The translations under genes were made by a program, and so were the position numbers. From the NCBI GenBank assembly GCA_964036045.1, contig OZ038395.1, positions 3,250,410-3,314,409 of the forward strand: a stretch of 64,000 nt of DNA, read 5' to 3'. Positions 40,285 to 50,791 of the stretch are shown here, one piece after another. Under the pieces are notes generated by a model. It saw only the letters and a program-made list of their open reading frames with translations, was not told the DNA's origin and made no database searches. The stretch comes from Eutreptiella sp. 'Long Island Sound 2002'. Its lineage: Eukaryota; Euglenozoa; Euglenophyceae; Eutreptiales; Eutreptiaceae. The number at the start of each line of letters is the position of its first letter. Position 1 is the stretch's first letter.

Positions 40285-41392
40285 CGCAGGGGAAAAAGAC
40301 TAGGCAGATGAAATGACGCCACGGGGTCATACTATCTGCTGCCAAGGGTCTGTGTTCCTCGGACCAAGGCGTCACTTCTGCCCATTAAGCGCAGTCTTTG
40401 TGCTGCAAAATCTGAAGACTTGGTGCCCTAGGCTTGAACGGTTTCACCACAATCAAACAGGTTGCAGCTGCCGCTCAGCCCTGTGCATTGGCGCCTGGTG
40501 TAAATAGCATTGTATCCGCGTATGCTGGAGAGTGGACAGCCAAATTTCCGATGAAAACGAACTCTTCCACTCCGCATTTTCAATGGACACGGAAAGTGGA
40601 CGTTGAGGGTTGGAGCCAATTTTGAAGATCCTTTTAGGAAGGTTCGCTGCTAGGCCGAAACTGATAGTTCAACGTTGATCCAAAAAAATATCATTTCAAT
40701 GTTATTGTTTTTCCCCTGCTCATTTTAGGTACCTTGATCATGGCGCCCTAAGCACAATTGTCGCAACAGGGCACTACAACACAATGTGCAGGCACGTTTC
40801 AGCGAGTTCTCGAGGTCCTCACTGCCCATCAGGGCCATCAGGAGCTGTGGAATAGAAGCCCTTTCCCACCTTGCGCCTCATCTTGAACAATTGCACATGC
40901 TTGCCCTTTGGGGCAGGCTTTACAATGTACGTAACAGCTATGCCAGGTGTAGCAACATGAGCCATGGCTGAAAATCACATCAAAACAGAGATCATTGGGT
41001 TGCAATTGCAAGCAGAATGTTTGTATGAGCAGGAAAAACTACCACAAGCATGATCAAGCCCCCCTTTCCCTCTACAAGCGAAGCACAATGGCGTAATGGT
41101 ACATTTCTGACCATAAAAACCGTGGTCAGAAAATTCCATCAAAACGACAATAACACGGGCTCATGTGCTTAGACAAGGCAGTGCTTGCGCAAGGGGGGGG
41201 GGGTAGCAGTGCAGTGCAGCACAGCGCAACGCAGTGCAGTCTCGGGTCACATTCTGCTTCGTGTTCCAGCTATGCTTGACAAAAATTGATGGTCCCCCAT
41301 TGACGCTCCCCCAACTTTCCATCCGACAAATATTGGCGAACGTTGTCCCCGTATTCCGTCATACTGGGTCTCAGTTAGCCACAGAGGATCAC
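40285..41392. other. no supported gene
   Basis: Mixed unique sequence; G-run at 41192-41203 followed by GCAGTGCAGCACAGCGCAACGCAGTGCAG.-type short repeats (41207-41240). Confidence 0.35.
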
Positions 41393-41876
41393 ACAAAGGT
41401 AGGTAGGTAGGTGCACTCGGTCGTGGAGAGGCGCCCCTTGGTTCCCCCTGGCGTCGCCCCTTTGACGAACAGGAAAAGGCTCCGCGCGTGAAGAGGGGAG
41501 GCGGCTTACATCCCGCTAGACCTGACTGTTGGCCCCCAACAAAGCGGCCCCGGGCATCACCGGGAGGGCTGATCGCTGCCGACGTGACATGCTTGTCTCG
41601 CTGGGAGGGTGTGCCCCCGTGCTTGCGCACGTCCCCTCCTTTGGGCGGAACCCTAGAGGTTCACCGGACTTCCTGGCGTATCCCGTTCCCAAGGCATGCA
41701 TGCATGTTCTTGGTACTTGGGTTCCGAGGCGCTTGGGTGTCGCACGCTCCGCCTCGAGTCCCAAAGCAGCGCTGGCCTTAGCATGCAGCCTTACCCCTGG
41801 TCTCCGGATCTCGTTTGGCCGGGTCACCTGCATGGCTCGGGCTGCCCCAGTGCCCGGGCTGTGGGCACTGGGTTTC
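41393..41876 (+). repeat. possible relative of the 880-bp insertion at 50779, cut by element 2
   Basis: Starts AAGGTAGGTAGGTAGGTGC. It includes GGGAGGGTGTGCCCCCG and CCCCTCCTTTGGGCGG, paralleling AGGTAGGTAGGTAGGTATC, GGGAGGGTGTCCCCGC and CCCCTCCTTTGGGCGG in the 50779-51020 insertion. Similarity is patchy, and the left LTR of element 2 ends it. Confidence 0.35.
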
Positions 41877-41880
41877 CTAC
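41877..41880 (+). repeat. target-site duplication CTAC (left) of LTR element 2
   Basis: CTAC precedes the 5' LTR; CTAC also follows the 3' LTR at 59708-59711. At four bp a chance match is possible (1 in 256). Confidence 0.7.
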
Positions 41881-44726
41881 TGAAGCGGTACCCAGAACCT
41901 ATGGCCCATGGCCCGAAGGCCTGTGAGCCGTCACACCCGTTATGGCCCATGGCCCAGAGGCCTGCGAGCCGTCACACCCGTGCGGAAGCCGTTGACACCG
42001 GCTATCCCTGTTCTCTAACCCGTGAAATCTGGAATCCGATTTCTAACCAATAAATCGATGTAGAATTACCGTGATTTTATTGTCTTGATCGATTTTCGGG
42101 CAGAAATCGGTGAAATACCCGATTTCTACCGCGATTTTCTAATTGTCGTGAAATCGCCGCCTGATGTCGCCTGTTCTCGCGCCTTCGTCGCTTCTCCGTG
42201 GCGAGTTTTGTGATTGACTTTTCTCGAGTACCTGTGAGGTTCTAAGAGAAGTTAAGGGCTGAATCTAGAGGGTATTTAATGTACTTTCATCTGGTGTGTT
42301 CACCAGAATTTTTCGCCGTTGCGTTTTCGAGAAAATCAGCGCGCAAGGCTTTCCGTCGATCGTCCGAACTCATGCTTCTCAAGGACCAAGAGTTCGCACG
42401 GAACCCTACGTCTCCCCCCTATGTCTTTCATCCATGCCCCTTTCACGCGGGCATATCATCTTGCTTAGGGAAGTGGGCAATGGCGGTGTTTTAGGCAGCC
42501 TATGGGTCTCGCAAACCCAAGTCGTTTGCGTGCGCAAACGCTAACTTTGTGGCCTTGTGAGCATGAACGTTAATTACCGAACACAATGCTCACAAGAGCG
42601 AAAGCCCGAGGCCATTTTCGTTTTATGAGCCAACTCAACGATGGCTCCACGCAATTCAATGCGTACCAAAACTCTATTTTCAAAAGAGGGCAAGTTTTGG
42701 TCGAAAATTGGGCCAAAATGGCCAAACCCCCGAGGCTCGTATGCGAAGCCTATGGGGAGTTGAGCCTCGAACCAAAGCAATATGTAAAGTAGAGACCACG
42801 AAGGACATCGTGGATGGCTTGATTGATTTTTACAACCTTGTCTTTTATTTTATATAATTTCGCCTTGTGAGCACGCGTGCCACATTGCCTCTTTGCACAC
42901 GCGCTCATATGCAAGCACTAATGACACGAGTGGGCGGAGACAATCTAACCATAGGGTGCATATTTGAAAGCACCTACTATGGGCCTACTCCAAAAGTGTT
43001 TACTCATATTTTTGCTCCTCAAGGTCCCAAGGATATGTTCATGCCAATATCGCCGATATATGCACTTTTTCCCATAAATAGTGTGCATCAAGGATTGAGT
43101 TGTTAAAAATGCTTTCATTGTGCTTTGAACCTCAACCCTTGTTGCAAAAGGGAAGCAAAGCTTCGGTTTACATCCATGCAAAAGCCCGAGGCTCCTTTCT
43201 CTTGCGATACGGAGATACGATATTCGGAGGGACCGCTTTTGGGTGAATTTTGGCCGTTTTGCCCAAAATGGCCACAAACTCCTTCTCCCCCTGATTTCAC
43301 CCCCGAGGTTGCGTGCGCCACTTGACCAAGGGTAAGGGCAATTCGGAGAGGGCACATTAGCCCACGTCGAATGGGGTGTTTCCCCATGTGGCCTCTCCTC
43401 TTGATGGGAGAGTTGTGAGTCACCCAACTTGGGGTATGTTGCCATTCTGCCCCATACGTGTGTCACTTTCCCTCCAATGGGAAAAATACCTAGAGGCGAC
43501 CATGAGGGATGGCAAGTGGCATATATTGGGACCTAAGTCCCATGTGTTCATCGCATCTTTGGTTGAAAGGATCCTCGCCGTGGCCATGGAGATATGGAAT
43601 CATGAGTGCGGGCCGTTTTGGCCAAATTTCGCTGTTTTTGCCATTGTATGCCATATTGGAATTACCATATCTCCATGGGGCACGGGATCTAGCCAGGAAG
43701 TAAGGGCGCATATTGTAGCATATGACCAAGGGTTGAACGCCCTTGAGTTTCGTATTTGCTCCTCCGGCTCATCCGGAGTTATTCAACTTTTGGTGCGATC
43801 CACGATCCCCACCTTTGCACCGCATGTTGCTTTCTGCCCCGTCCGTGTGGTCATCCCCTCGGTGAACAGTAAGCAGCCGGCGTGACAGCAAGCGATAACC
43901 CAGGGCATGGGACCAAAGGGGATATCAAGGGTTGTGAATCAAGGCTTGGCGCGTCAATATCGCCAAGATTTCCTACCCTGGACGGTCGCCCGAGACGGCA
44001 GACTTTGCCATTTTGGCAATCATGACCCCACGTGACGAACCCGTGGTGCCCTGATGCCAGGACCTCAGAGGGAACCAGGTTGGGTGAGGGCTCCAGGGAG
44101 TTCGTACTCGAAGGGCATAGGGTCAGTTGCCTCGTCCCTACCTCTGGCGGGTCTGGATGAGGGGTCAATTTTGGGGATTTTTGAATTAATTTCAGTTTGG
44201 GCTGAAACAGCCCATTTTCAGCTAGAAACTCCTGGGTGATAATGGCGGGGCCATATCTCTGGCTCAGCCAGGAGTTGGGACCTGCCGTTAAGGGAGCATA
44301 GGGAGCCACTGTCGGTTGGCTCGGAGCCCCTTGGTTCCCAGGAACTCGTCTGTGGCTGGGCGGGACACCTCTCCCATTGGCAGGGTTTCAGGGTCCGGAC
44401 TGAGCAGGGCATGGGTTGTGTTTGAGGCCCCGCCCCCACCAGCCACTGAGAGGGTCGGACCTGGGATTGGGATACAAGTTAGGATAGAGTGTCTATTGAC
44501 CTGTGATGCCCTTACCCCAGTCCAGTCTTAACCCCATGTGTACATATCCTGATGTGTTGCTGTACATACTTTCGTTCCCTTGTTGCAGAGTGGCAAGGAT
44601 CCTGAAACGCTTTGTCACATGACATGAGCGCATTGATGCCCCTGTGAGCGTAGTGCTTTGCCTGCCTGCTCACTTGCGCGTGTCCACCGCAGCGTCCCGT
44701 GGCCGGCCCCCCACGTGAACGCGTCA
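41881..44726 (+). repeat. 5' LTR of element 2
   Basis: 2846 bp beginning TGAAGCGGTACCCAGAAC and ending AACGCGTCA. It contains short open frames conserved with the other LTR only because the LTRs are duplicates. At 42560-42580 and 57550-57580 an imperfect copy of GAGCATGAACG..AATGCTCACAAG is an inverted pair. Confidence 0.93.
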
Positions 44727-45095
44727 AAAGCGTTTCACCGCCGCGGGGTTACCCAACCCTCGCGTGCCACTCGGGGCCACCAACCCCGAGCAGCGCAGCG
44801 CAGCTCGCAGCTCGCAGCTCGCAGCGCAGCGCAGCGGCTCGCAGCGCAGCGCAGCGGCTCGCAGCGCCACCCAGCGACAGCGCCGAGTTCGTCACGGAGC
44901 CAGCAGCGCTGTCCAGAGCATCGCCCTGACCGCGCTGCGACCGTGAAGGAAGTGGACAGACCAGACCCATCGGCCGACCAGCAAGGCCGCGTCAACCACT
45001 TCCACAACCACCGGCTGATCAGCACCAGCCGCACACCCAGCCCAGTGCTGCAGCACCCGCCTCAACAACCACCACCAGTTCGTTGAGTTGAACGA
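44727..45095 (+). other. element 2 leader with GCAGCTC/GCAGCGC tandem repeats
   Basis: 44794-44870 consists of GCAGCGCAGC and GCAGCTC repeats. The first bases after the LTR (AAAGCGTTTCACCGCC) give no recognisable tRNA-complementary primer site. It leads to the short frame at 45096. Confidence 0.7.
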
Positions 45096-45491
45096 GTGCA
45101 TACCAAGGACCTCAAGACCAACTACGCCCCCGCTGCCATGGTAAACTGGCAAGAAGCGGGCAGGACGTGGCCGCGGCCCCACCCCCATGCAGCGCAACTA
45201 CTGCGTGGGTTGGTCTGGGACCAGCGCTACCGCCACAGCCACCCCCAGTGCGAAGGGGGCATGCCCCGGAGCTTCGAGCTCCGCACGGACATCGCCCCCG
45301 ACCGCCTGCAGGCCGTGGAGGACTGGCTGCGGGCGGAAGGGTTTGCCTTCCGCTTCCAGCAGAGGCGGTGGAGGACCTGGGCCCGGCCGGACAGGCCCGG
45401 CGAAGGGCTGCGTCCCGACGGGATTGAGGAGGACGAGGAGCCCAACGTGTGTCCGCGGGCGCCTCGATCAATGTCTCCATGTGGGACATGA
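45096..45491 (+). CDS. element 2 short upstream frame (ORF0), overlapping Gag
   Basis: 131 codons. The second half reads like folded protein (MPRSFELRTDIAPDRLQAVE, DWLRAEGFAFRFQQRRWR) and overlaps the Gag frame by 43 nt. EEDEEPNV could continue into Gag's SAGASINVSMWDM by a frameshift, making it the true Gag N-terminus. Otherwise it is a small separate protein or an untranslated chance frame. Confidence 0.4.
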   Translation: MHTKDLKTNYAPAAMVNWQEAGRTWPRPHPHAAQLLRGLVWDQRYRHSHPQCEGGMPRSFELRTDIAPDRLQAVEDWLRAEGFAFRFQQRRWRTWARPDRPGEGLRPDGIEEDEEPNVCPRAPRSMSPCGT

Positions 45492-48400
45492 TCGAGAAGA
45501 GCTTCCCGGAACCGGGGAGCGAGCGCAGGCTGCAGGGCAGCAGCAGCGCGTCTCCGGGGAAGGAGAGGCGGTCCGCCGGGGACAGGAAGCGGGAGCGGAA
45601 GTGGCGGGAGTACCAGGAGTCCCTGGCCGCCGAAGCCGCCCAAGGCGCCAAGGGCGGAACCCAAGCCCCCAGTCCCCAACGGGCCAATGGTGGTCATCAC
45701 CCCGGCTCCACCACCCTTGGCGACTACATCCAAGTCGCCAAGCAGACCAAGGCCAAGCCCCGTCCGCTGCTCCTGAGGCCCCAGCAGGCCCCAGCAGGCC
45801 CCAGCAGCGACGTGAAGTCGGCCCACCGCGGGAGGATGCCGGCCGACCAGGCCAGCTCCAGCAGCAGCGTCGCTCCCGACACGGACGTGGCGGGCGCCTG
45901 TGAGCGCGTCTGTGGGGTGCCCTGCAACCTTTGGGTTGTCCGGCAACGGGCCAGGCAGCACAGCGCTGCCGTGGAGGGCGCCGTCGGCATCGCCCAGGAG
46001 GAAGCTGCGGAGTGGGCGCATGGCATGGCCATCCACGCTCGGACCGTGGCGGCCATTGCTGCCGGACTCACGGCCGTAGCCGCCCATGGGGCAGCGACTG
46101 CCCAGGGCAACGGTGAGTTGGCGGCAGCCGACGAGGAAGCCCGCCTGACGCAGGAGGCCATTGCCTGCAAGGAGGCCGAGGTGGGGGCGCTGGAGGAGGC
46201 GCTTGCCCAAGGGAGGGCAAAGAAGGAGGCGGAGGAAAGGGCCCACGCCGAAGCGACGGCTAAGGCCCAGGCGGACGCCGCCAAGAAGGACGCCATCGAG
46301 GCCGCGCGACGGAAGGTCGCTGAGGAGAAGGCCAAGACGGAGGCGGAGCTGGCGGCGTTGGAAGCGCAAAAGGCGCGGCTGCAGCAGGCCCGGGAAGCCG
46401 AGGCGGCTCGTGCTCGGGAGGAAGCCGAAGTGCGAGCTGCCGCAGCCACCGCCGCCGCAATGGAGGAGGCAGAGGCCAAACTCCGCCGCGAGACTCCCCC
46501 GGGAGGATCACGAGTGGAGACCCTTCGAAAGCTTTTCGAAGGGGACGCCTCCTCCAGGATGACGCTGGATGAGGCGGACACGGGCAGCAGTGGGAGCAGT
46601 GGCCCCACCGCCCATCGACGGAGGAAGGGCAAGGGGAAGACCCCCCAGAGGCCGCGGAGGACAGCGGGTGGACACCCCCACGACAGTGACCCCTTCTTCA
46701 CCGCCATTGACGGGGATGAACGAGGCCGCCGGCATCGCCAAGTGGTGGCTTGGACGGGCGGAGGAGGCGGAGACGTCCCCATGGAACCGGAAGGTGAGGA
46801 TGAGGATCTCCCTCCTCCCTATCGGAGCTCGGAGTCTTCCGAGACCGAGACGCCCACGTGGGGCGACATGGACGAGGATGACGACATGGACTTCGGCATC
46901 ACGAAGAAGCGCCCATCCTTGGACCCACCGAGGCGACCCGGCGGAGACCCACCGGGACCCCCTGGCGGAGGACCATCAGGACCCCCTGGAGGACGCCAAC
47001 CGAGTGGACCCCCTGGAGGCGGACCACCGGGCGGGGGAGGACCCCCTGGACCAGGCGGACCTGGCGGAGGCCCTCCTGGAGGACCCCCTGGGGACCCCGA
47101 CGACCCACGGAACGGCGACCCGGATACCACCTGGCGGTGGATTGTCTACCTCCGCAGGAGAGTCCAGTTGCTCGAGCTGGAGGTAGACACGGGCAAGGGC
47201 GAGATGGCTCGCATCTCCAGGGTCCCCGCGCGCGCGCAGAAGGAGCTGGACATCGCCAGGGCCGAGACCAAGTCGCTGACCAATGTCGTCAGCGGCCTGC
47301 AGCAGTGGCTGGACGCGCTGGAAGCCCGTGGGAGCGTCGGCAGCGACCACCCACCCCTGGAGTCTGGCTCTTCGGACGACGGCTGGGGAGCCGGACCAGG
47401 TCAAGGCAGACTCCACGCCCCCGGCGGAGCCCCCAGGAGTCGCCCCAGCGCCAGTGCCCCCTCTCTCACCGCCCCCTCTCACCACAGCGCGGGCCGCCGC
47501 AACGAGCGCGTGCCGCCCGGCAGTGGCAGTGAGGATTGGCGTGATGAGTGGCTCAGCGCGGAGTACCGCAACCGCCGTGCTCCACCGCGGACACCGGTAC
47601 GCCCCCGGCGCCCCGCACCAGCCCTGGAGCCAATCCCAATGGCTGGTGGACGTTATGGTGGACTCAGGGATGAGGTCCCCAGAGGAGACGTGGAGTGGGA
47701 TGTCGGTGAAGGTGAGGATCTGGATCTGGACCTGGAGGAGTTCGACATCAGCCTGCCGCGTGGTGTACGACGGGAGGCCGCTGAACGCAGCCGCCAGCGC
47801 CGTGATGAGGATGCGTACATGGAAGCAGTACGGACCAGGTTAGGGTACATGGAGGAACTCCGGCGTAGCCACAGGGATTCCATGGAGGAGATGGACGTGG
47901 CAGCCGTGGGAGTCCGTGGGCGAGGCCGATGGGAACCTCGGTCGACCTCGCGGCCGGCGTTCATGGTCTCTAAGTCCGCGGATGCTGCCGTGTGGGAAGA
48001 CTTGAAGGACATCAAGCCCCCCATGTACGACGGCAACCCCCTCAACCTCGACCGCTTCTTGGAGAATCTGGACGATTGGGGGCTGACCGTCACTGAAGAC
48101 ATGCCTCACGCGGATGCGGAGAGATATGTCTTCAGACGGTTCAGGTACCGCCTGCCGGAAGTGCTCGGAGAGCTATACTTCATGGCGACCAAGGAGGGGA
48201 AGATCAAGACCCTCAAGGAAGCCAAGAAGTGGCTCAACGAGCAGGAGCGGGTGGACGCTCCGCAGGTGTCTGCCAAGCGGTGGAAGTCCATCAAGCTTGA
48301 GCATGATGGACGGGAGATCCGCCTGCGGGATTGGCGGGACTTCCGAGGGAAATACACCCTCCACCGCCGCAACGTGGAGGATTGGAACGAGGGTGACGAG

Positions 48401-48748
48401 CAGGCTCGCCTGCTCTCCATGCTGCCGGAAGCATGGATCAAGAGGGTCACCAAGGAGGAGTCCAAGCGGGCCAAGTCCAACCACACGGTCAAGATGATGC
48501 TCCCCAAGGAGTATCATACGAACGTGGTGGCTTGGGCGAAGAAGAACGTGGCCCGGGATGTCAAACGGCACTCCCTGCGGAACGCTCTCCTCATCACCGT
48601 CTCGGGCGATCGCGAGAAGACCGCGATGTGGCGCCTTGACGAGTGTGAGTTGAGCGGCCAGACCATCCGTCTGCAGGCCATCCCGGCGCGGATGAGCTGC
48701 GACGAGATCCTGGAGTGGGTTGGCGAGGAAGTACTCAAGGAGTACTGA
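45449..48748 (+). CDS. element 2 Gag
   Basis: 1099 codons open (first ATG at 45479). Residues about 225-350 form a long Ala/Glu/Lys coiled coil (ACKEAEVGALEEALAQ..., EARRKVAEEKAKTEAELAAL-like). Residues about 490-555 are a collagen-like Gly/Pro tract (GGPPGPGGPGGGPPGG). Residues about 840-1090 are the capsid domain (IKPPMYDGNPLNLDRFLENL, RDWRDFRGKYTLHRR, MLPEAWIKRVTKEES). This is much longer than usual Gags. It ends EVLKEY and TGA, then the same frame continues as the nucleocapsid, so readthrough may yield a longer product. Confidence 0.85.
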   Translation: MSAGASINVSMWDMIEKSFPEPGSERRLQGSSSASPGKERRSAGDRKRERKWREYQESLAAEAAQGAKGGTQAPSPQRANGGHHPGSTTLGDYIQVAKQTKAKPRPLLLRPQQAPAGPSSDVKSAHRGRMPADQASSSSSVAPDTDVAGACERVCGVPCNLWVVRQRARQHSAAVEGAVGIAQEEAAEWAHGMAIHARTVAAIAAGLTAVAAHGAATAQGNGELAAADEEARLTQEAIACKEAEVGALEEALAQGRAKKEAEERAHAEATAKAQADAAKKDAIEAARRKVAEEKAKTEAELAALEAQKARLQQAREAEAARAREEAEVRAAAATAAAMEEAEAKLRRETPPGGSRVETLRKLFEGDASSRMTLDEADTGSSGSSGPTAHRRRKGKGKTPQRPRRTAGGHPHDSDPFFTAIDGDERGRRHRQVVAWTGGGGGDVPMEPEGEDEDLPPPYRSSESSETETPTWGDMDEDDDMDFGITKKRPSLDPPRRPGGDPPGPPGGGPSGPPGGRQPSGPPGGGPPGGGGPPGPGGPGGGPPGGPPGDPDDPRNGDPDTTWRWIVYLRRRVQLLELEVDTGKGEMARISRVPARAQKELDIARAETKSLTNVVSGLQQWLDALEARGSVGSDHPPLESGSSDDGWGAGPGQGRLHAPGGAPRSRPSASAPSLTAPSHHSAGRRNERVPPGSGSEDWRDEWLSAEYRNRRAPPRTPVRPRRPAPALEPIPMAGGRYGGLRDEVPRGDVEWDVGEGEDLDLDLEEFDISLPRGVRREAAERSRQRRDEDAYMEAVRTRLGYMEELRRSHRDSMEEMDVAAVGVRGRGRWEPRSTSRPAFMVSKSADAAVWEDLKDIKPPMYDGNPLNLDRFLENLDDWGLTVTEDMPHADAERYVFRRFRYRLPEVLGELYFMATKEGKIKTLKEAKKWLNEQERVDAPQVSAKRWKSIKLEHDGREIRLRDWRDFRGKYTLHRRNVEDWNEGDEQARLLSMLPEAWIKRVTKEESKRAKSNHTVKMMLPKEYHTNVVAWAKKNVARDVKRHSLRNALLITVSGDREKTAMWRLDECELSGQTIRLQAIPARMSCDEILEWVGEEVLKEY

Positions 48749-49444
48749 AACCTCCACCACACCCGCGGGTTGAGGCCCGGCGACCGCGACGTCAACTACG
48801 TTGGCGAGGGACCTGGCGGGGAAGCTGCCATGGACCCAGCGGGAGCCGGCGGCGATGAGACTCTCGTCGACGATGACGACGACGATGAGCCCGCCGAAGT
48901 GGCCGTGTGTGCCTTCGTGGCCAAGAACCTGAGCGCGGGGAGGAAGCCGGGAAACTGGAAGCCCCTGCAACAGGGTTGGAGGAAGCAGGAGAAGAGGGAC
49001 CCTCGCCGCATTGGCGACCCTCCGCTGTCCTTTGGGGAGTTCATACGAGCTCACCCTCAGGGCTGTTTCGTGTGTTATGGGAGGAAGCGAGGCTTCAACC
49101 ATGACCACCGAACATGCCCCGTCCACAAGGCCGACACGGAGGCTTACAGAAAGGCGCACGGGTTGAAGAAGCGTGCGCCCGCGGGTATCCGGGAAGCCAA
49201 GGTGGAGGTGGACAGGGACGAGCTCTCCAAGCTGGTGTCGCAGGGGACCGAGTTGGCCAAGGAGATCCAGGAGATCAAGCGGAACTGGGTCCCCAGGTCG
49301 GACAACAAGAACAAGGAGAACAACCAGAACAACCAGAACAAGGACAAGGACAAGAAGCCTACTCGCAGCGAAAGAAGGAAGAAGGGCATCAACGAGGTTG
49401 ATGCGGAGGAGAACACCCCTTCCTCCACAACCGACGCCCCCTAG
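48749..49444 (+). CDS. element 2 nucleocapsid-like frame
   Basis: In frame with Gag after its TGA; no ATG follows closely (a TTG stands at 48770), which favours readthrough. A Cys/His segment reads GCFVCYGRKRGFNHDHRTCP, a variant zinc knuckle. It is followed by a coiled segment and a basic Asn/Lys/Asp tail (NKENNQNNQNKDKDKK). It ends TTDAP and TAG, after which the protease frame continues, again in the same frame. Confidence 0.7.
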   Translation, partial: NLHHTRGLRPGDRDVNYVGEGPGGEAAMDPAGAGGDETLVDDDDDDEPAEVAVCAFVAKNLSAGRKPGNWKPLQQGWRKQEKRDPRRIGDPPLSFGEFIRAHPQGCFVCYGRKRGFNHDHRTCPVHKADTEAYRKAHGLKKRAPAGIREAKVEVDRDELSKLVSQGTELAKEIQEIKRNWVPRSDNKNKENNQNNQNKDKDKKPTRSERRKKGINEVDAEENTPSSTTDAP

Positions 49445-49495
49445 CGGAGCCCCTGCAGCCAAGGGCCCCAGCTAGGGCGGTCGCAGGATTGTGAC

Positions 49496-50791
49496 GTGGG
49501 AAGCGCCGAACCATCCCAGTCGGGAGTAGATAAGCACAAGGGTACTGCCGCGGGCGGAAGGCCCGGTCCGGCGCCCAGTCGCGGAGGCGGGGTGAGGGCA
49601 AGTGAAGGCACGAACCCTTGCACCCGTCCGTCCTTCGCGACCAAGAATGTGTTTGATGTACTTCATGATCTTTCCGAGAGTATCGGAGGATCACCCGGAC
49701 CGCAGCTGGATGCTGCAGATGGGCAGCCTGAGCCCATTGTCCACGACCTGCACCAGTCGCTTGTTGAGCTTCTGGAACGGCCGGAGATCCTGAGTTTGCA
49801 CGCCGTGCGCCGTGTCGGTCGCGAGCGGCAGTTGCATCTTAAGGTCCGTGCCTTATGCGGGGAAGTGGAAAAGGTTTTCGACGTGTTGGTCGACACTGGA
49901 GCTCAAGTCAGCTTGGTCAAGGCTGGCCTACTTCCACCAGAGTGTCTGACCGACAGTCGGAAACCTTTCAGGCTGAAGGTGGCGAACGGCCAGTACATGG
50001 TGGGAGGCACGAAGGAAGCGGCCATCGGGCTGCAGTTCGTGAACCATCGTGAGCTGAGCCGCCCAGACCTCGGCAAGGAAATCCTCCTGCACGTTCGCTT
50101 CTACGAGGCCGAGATGGACTGGGACATGATCGTTGGATACGACTTCATGATGGAGACGGACTCCGGCGTTCTCCCGGCCCAGGCCTCCATGACCCTGTAC
50201 CAGGACGACCAGCTCTCGTGGCTTTTATCACCTGAGCACCATGTGGAATGCCAATGGATCCACCCCGAACGCAATCAGCTCGAAGTGGCCGCGCTGGACA
50301 CTGAGCCAACTGGTCCTGCAAACCAGGAGTACGGCGTAAGGCCGGAAGTGGCGAGCCGAGTTGTCGCGGACTTGGGAGCTTCGGATCTTGCCCTGGATGC
50401 GTTCTCTTCAGGAACCTCCGCCCATCTTCGGGTGTGTGAGAAGTACTGGAGCGCACAGGACTCCGCGTGGAAGAAGCACTCGGGTCCGCATCAGGGATTG
50501 ATGTGGGTCCATTGCCCCCGATGGGACATTCCAAGAGCGATAGCGAAGATTCGCAAGGACCGCTCCAAGGCAGTGCTGGTTGTTCCTATGGGATGCACCG
50601 AGGAGGAAAGTACCCCACATTGGGTAGCCTCATTGACCAACATGACCTTAAACAAGGTCGTCCTACCGGCTGGAGAGAGTGTCTATCAGGACGCTAAGGG
50701 ACAGCCCATGCCACCCCAGAGATGGCCGACGGAATTCCACTATGTGGATGGGGGCCTTGATCAGGCCGACACCACGGAGGTAGGTAGGTAG
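49496..50791 (+). CDS. element 2 protease and Dam-like domain (truncated by insertion)
   Basis: 431 codons, same frame as the nucleocapsid after TAG at 49442-49444. The aspartic protease has FDVLVDTGAQVSLV at residue about 131 and DMIVGYDFM. Residues about 295-400 form a Dam-like domain (LALDAFSSGTSAHLRV, MWVHCPRWDIPRAIAKI, AVLVVPMGC) in the same place as in element 1, with the NPPY box lost (HCPRWD). The frame is cut at TTEVGR by the 880-bp insertion. Removing one copy of the 61-bp duplication plus the insert restores continuity with 51720. Confidence 0.85.
   Translation: MGSAEPSQSGVDKHKGTAAGGRPGPAPSRGGGVRASEGTNPCTRPSFATKNVFDVLHDLSESIGGSPGPQLDAADGQPEPIVHDLHQSLVELLERPEILSLHAVRRVGRERQLHLKVRALCGEVEKVFDVLVDTGAQVSLVKAGLLPPECLTDSRKPFRLKVANGQYMVGGTKEAAIGLQFVNHRELSRPDLGKEILLHVRFYEAEMDWDMIVGYDFMMETDSGVLPAQASMTLYQDDQLSWLLSPEHHVECQWIHPERNQLEVAALDTEPTGPANQEYGVRPEVASRVVADLGASDLALDAFSSGTSAHLRVCEKYWSAQDSAWKKHSGPHQGLMWVHCPRWDIPRAIAKIRKDRSKAVLVVPMGCTEEESTPHWVASLTNMTLNKVVLPAGESVYQDAKGQPMPPQRWPTEFHYVDGGLDQADTTEVGR
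50718..50778 (+). repeat. 61-bp direct repeat, left copy
   Basis: Matches 51659-51719 with two mismatches; both encode WPTEFHYVDGGLDQADTT. Confidence 0.92.

Noticed and set aside
43985-44030. Dinoflagellate spliced-leader relic (TTTGCCATTTTGGCAATCA resembles CCATTTTGGCTCAAG)
   Set aside because: Only CCATTTTGGC matches, inside an LTR, not at an mRNA-like 5' end; insufficient to assign lineage.
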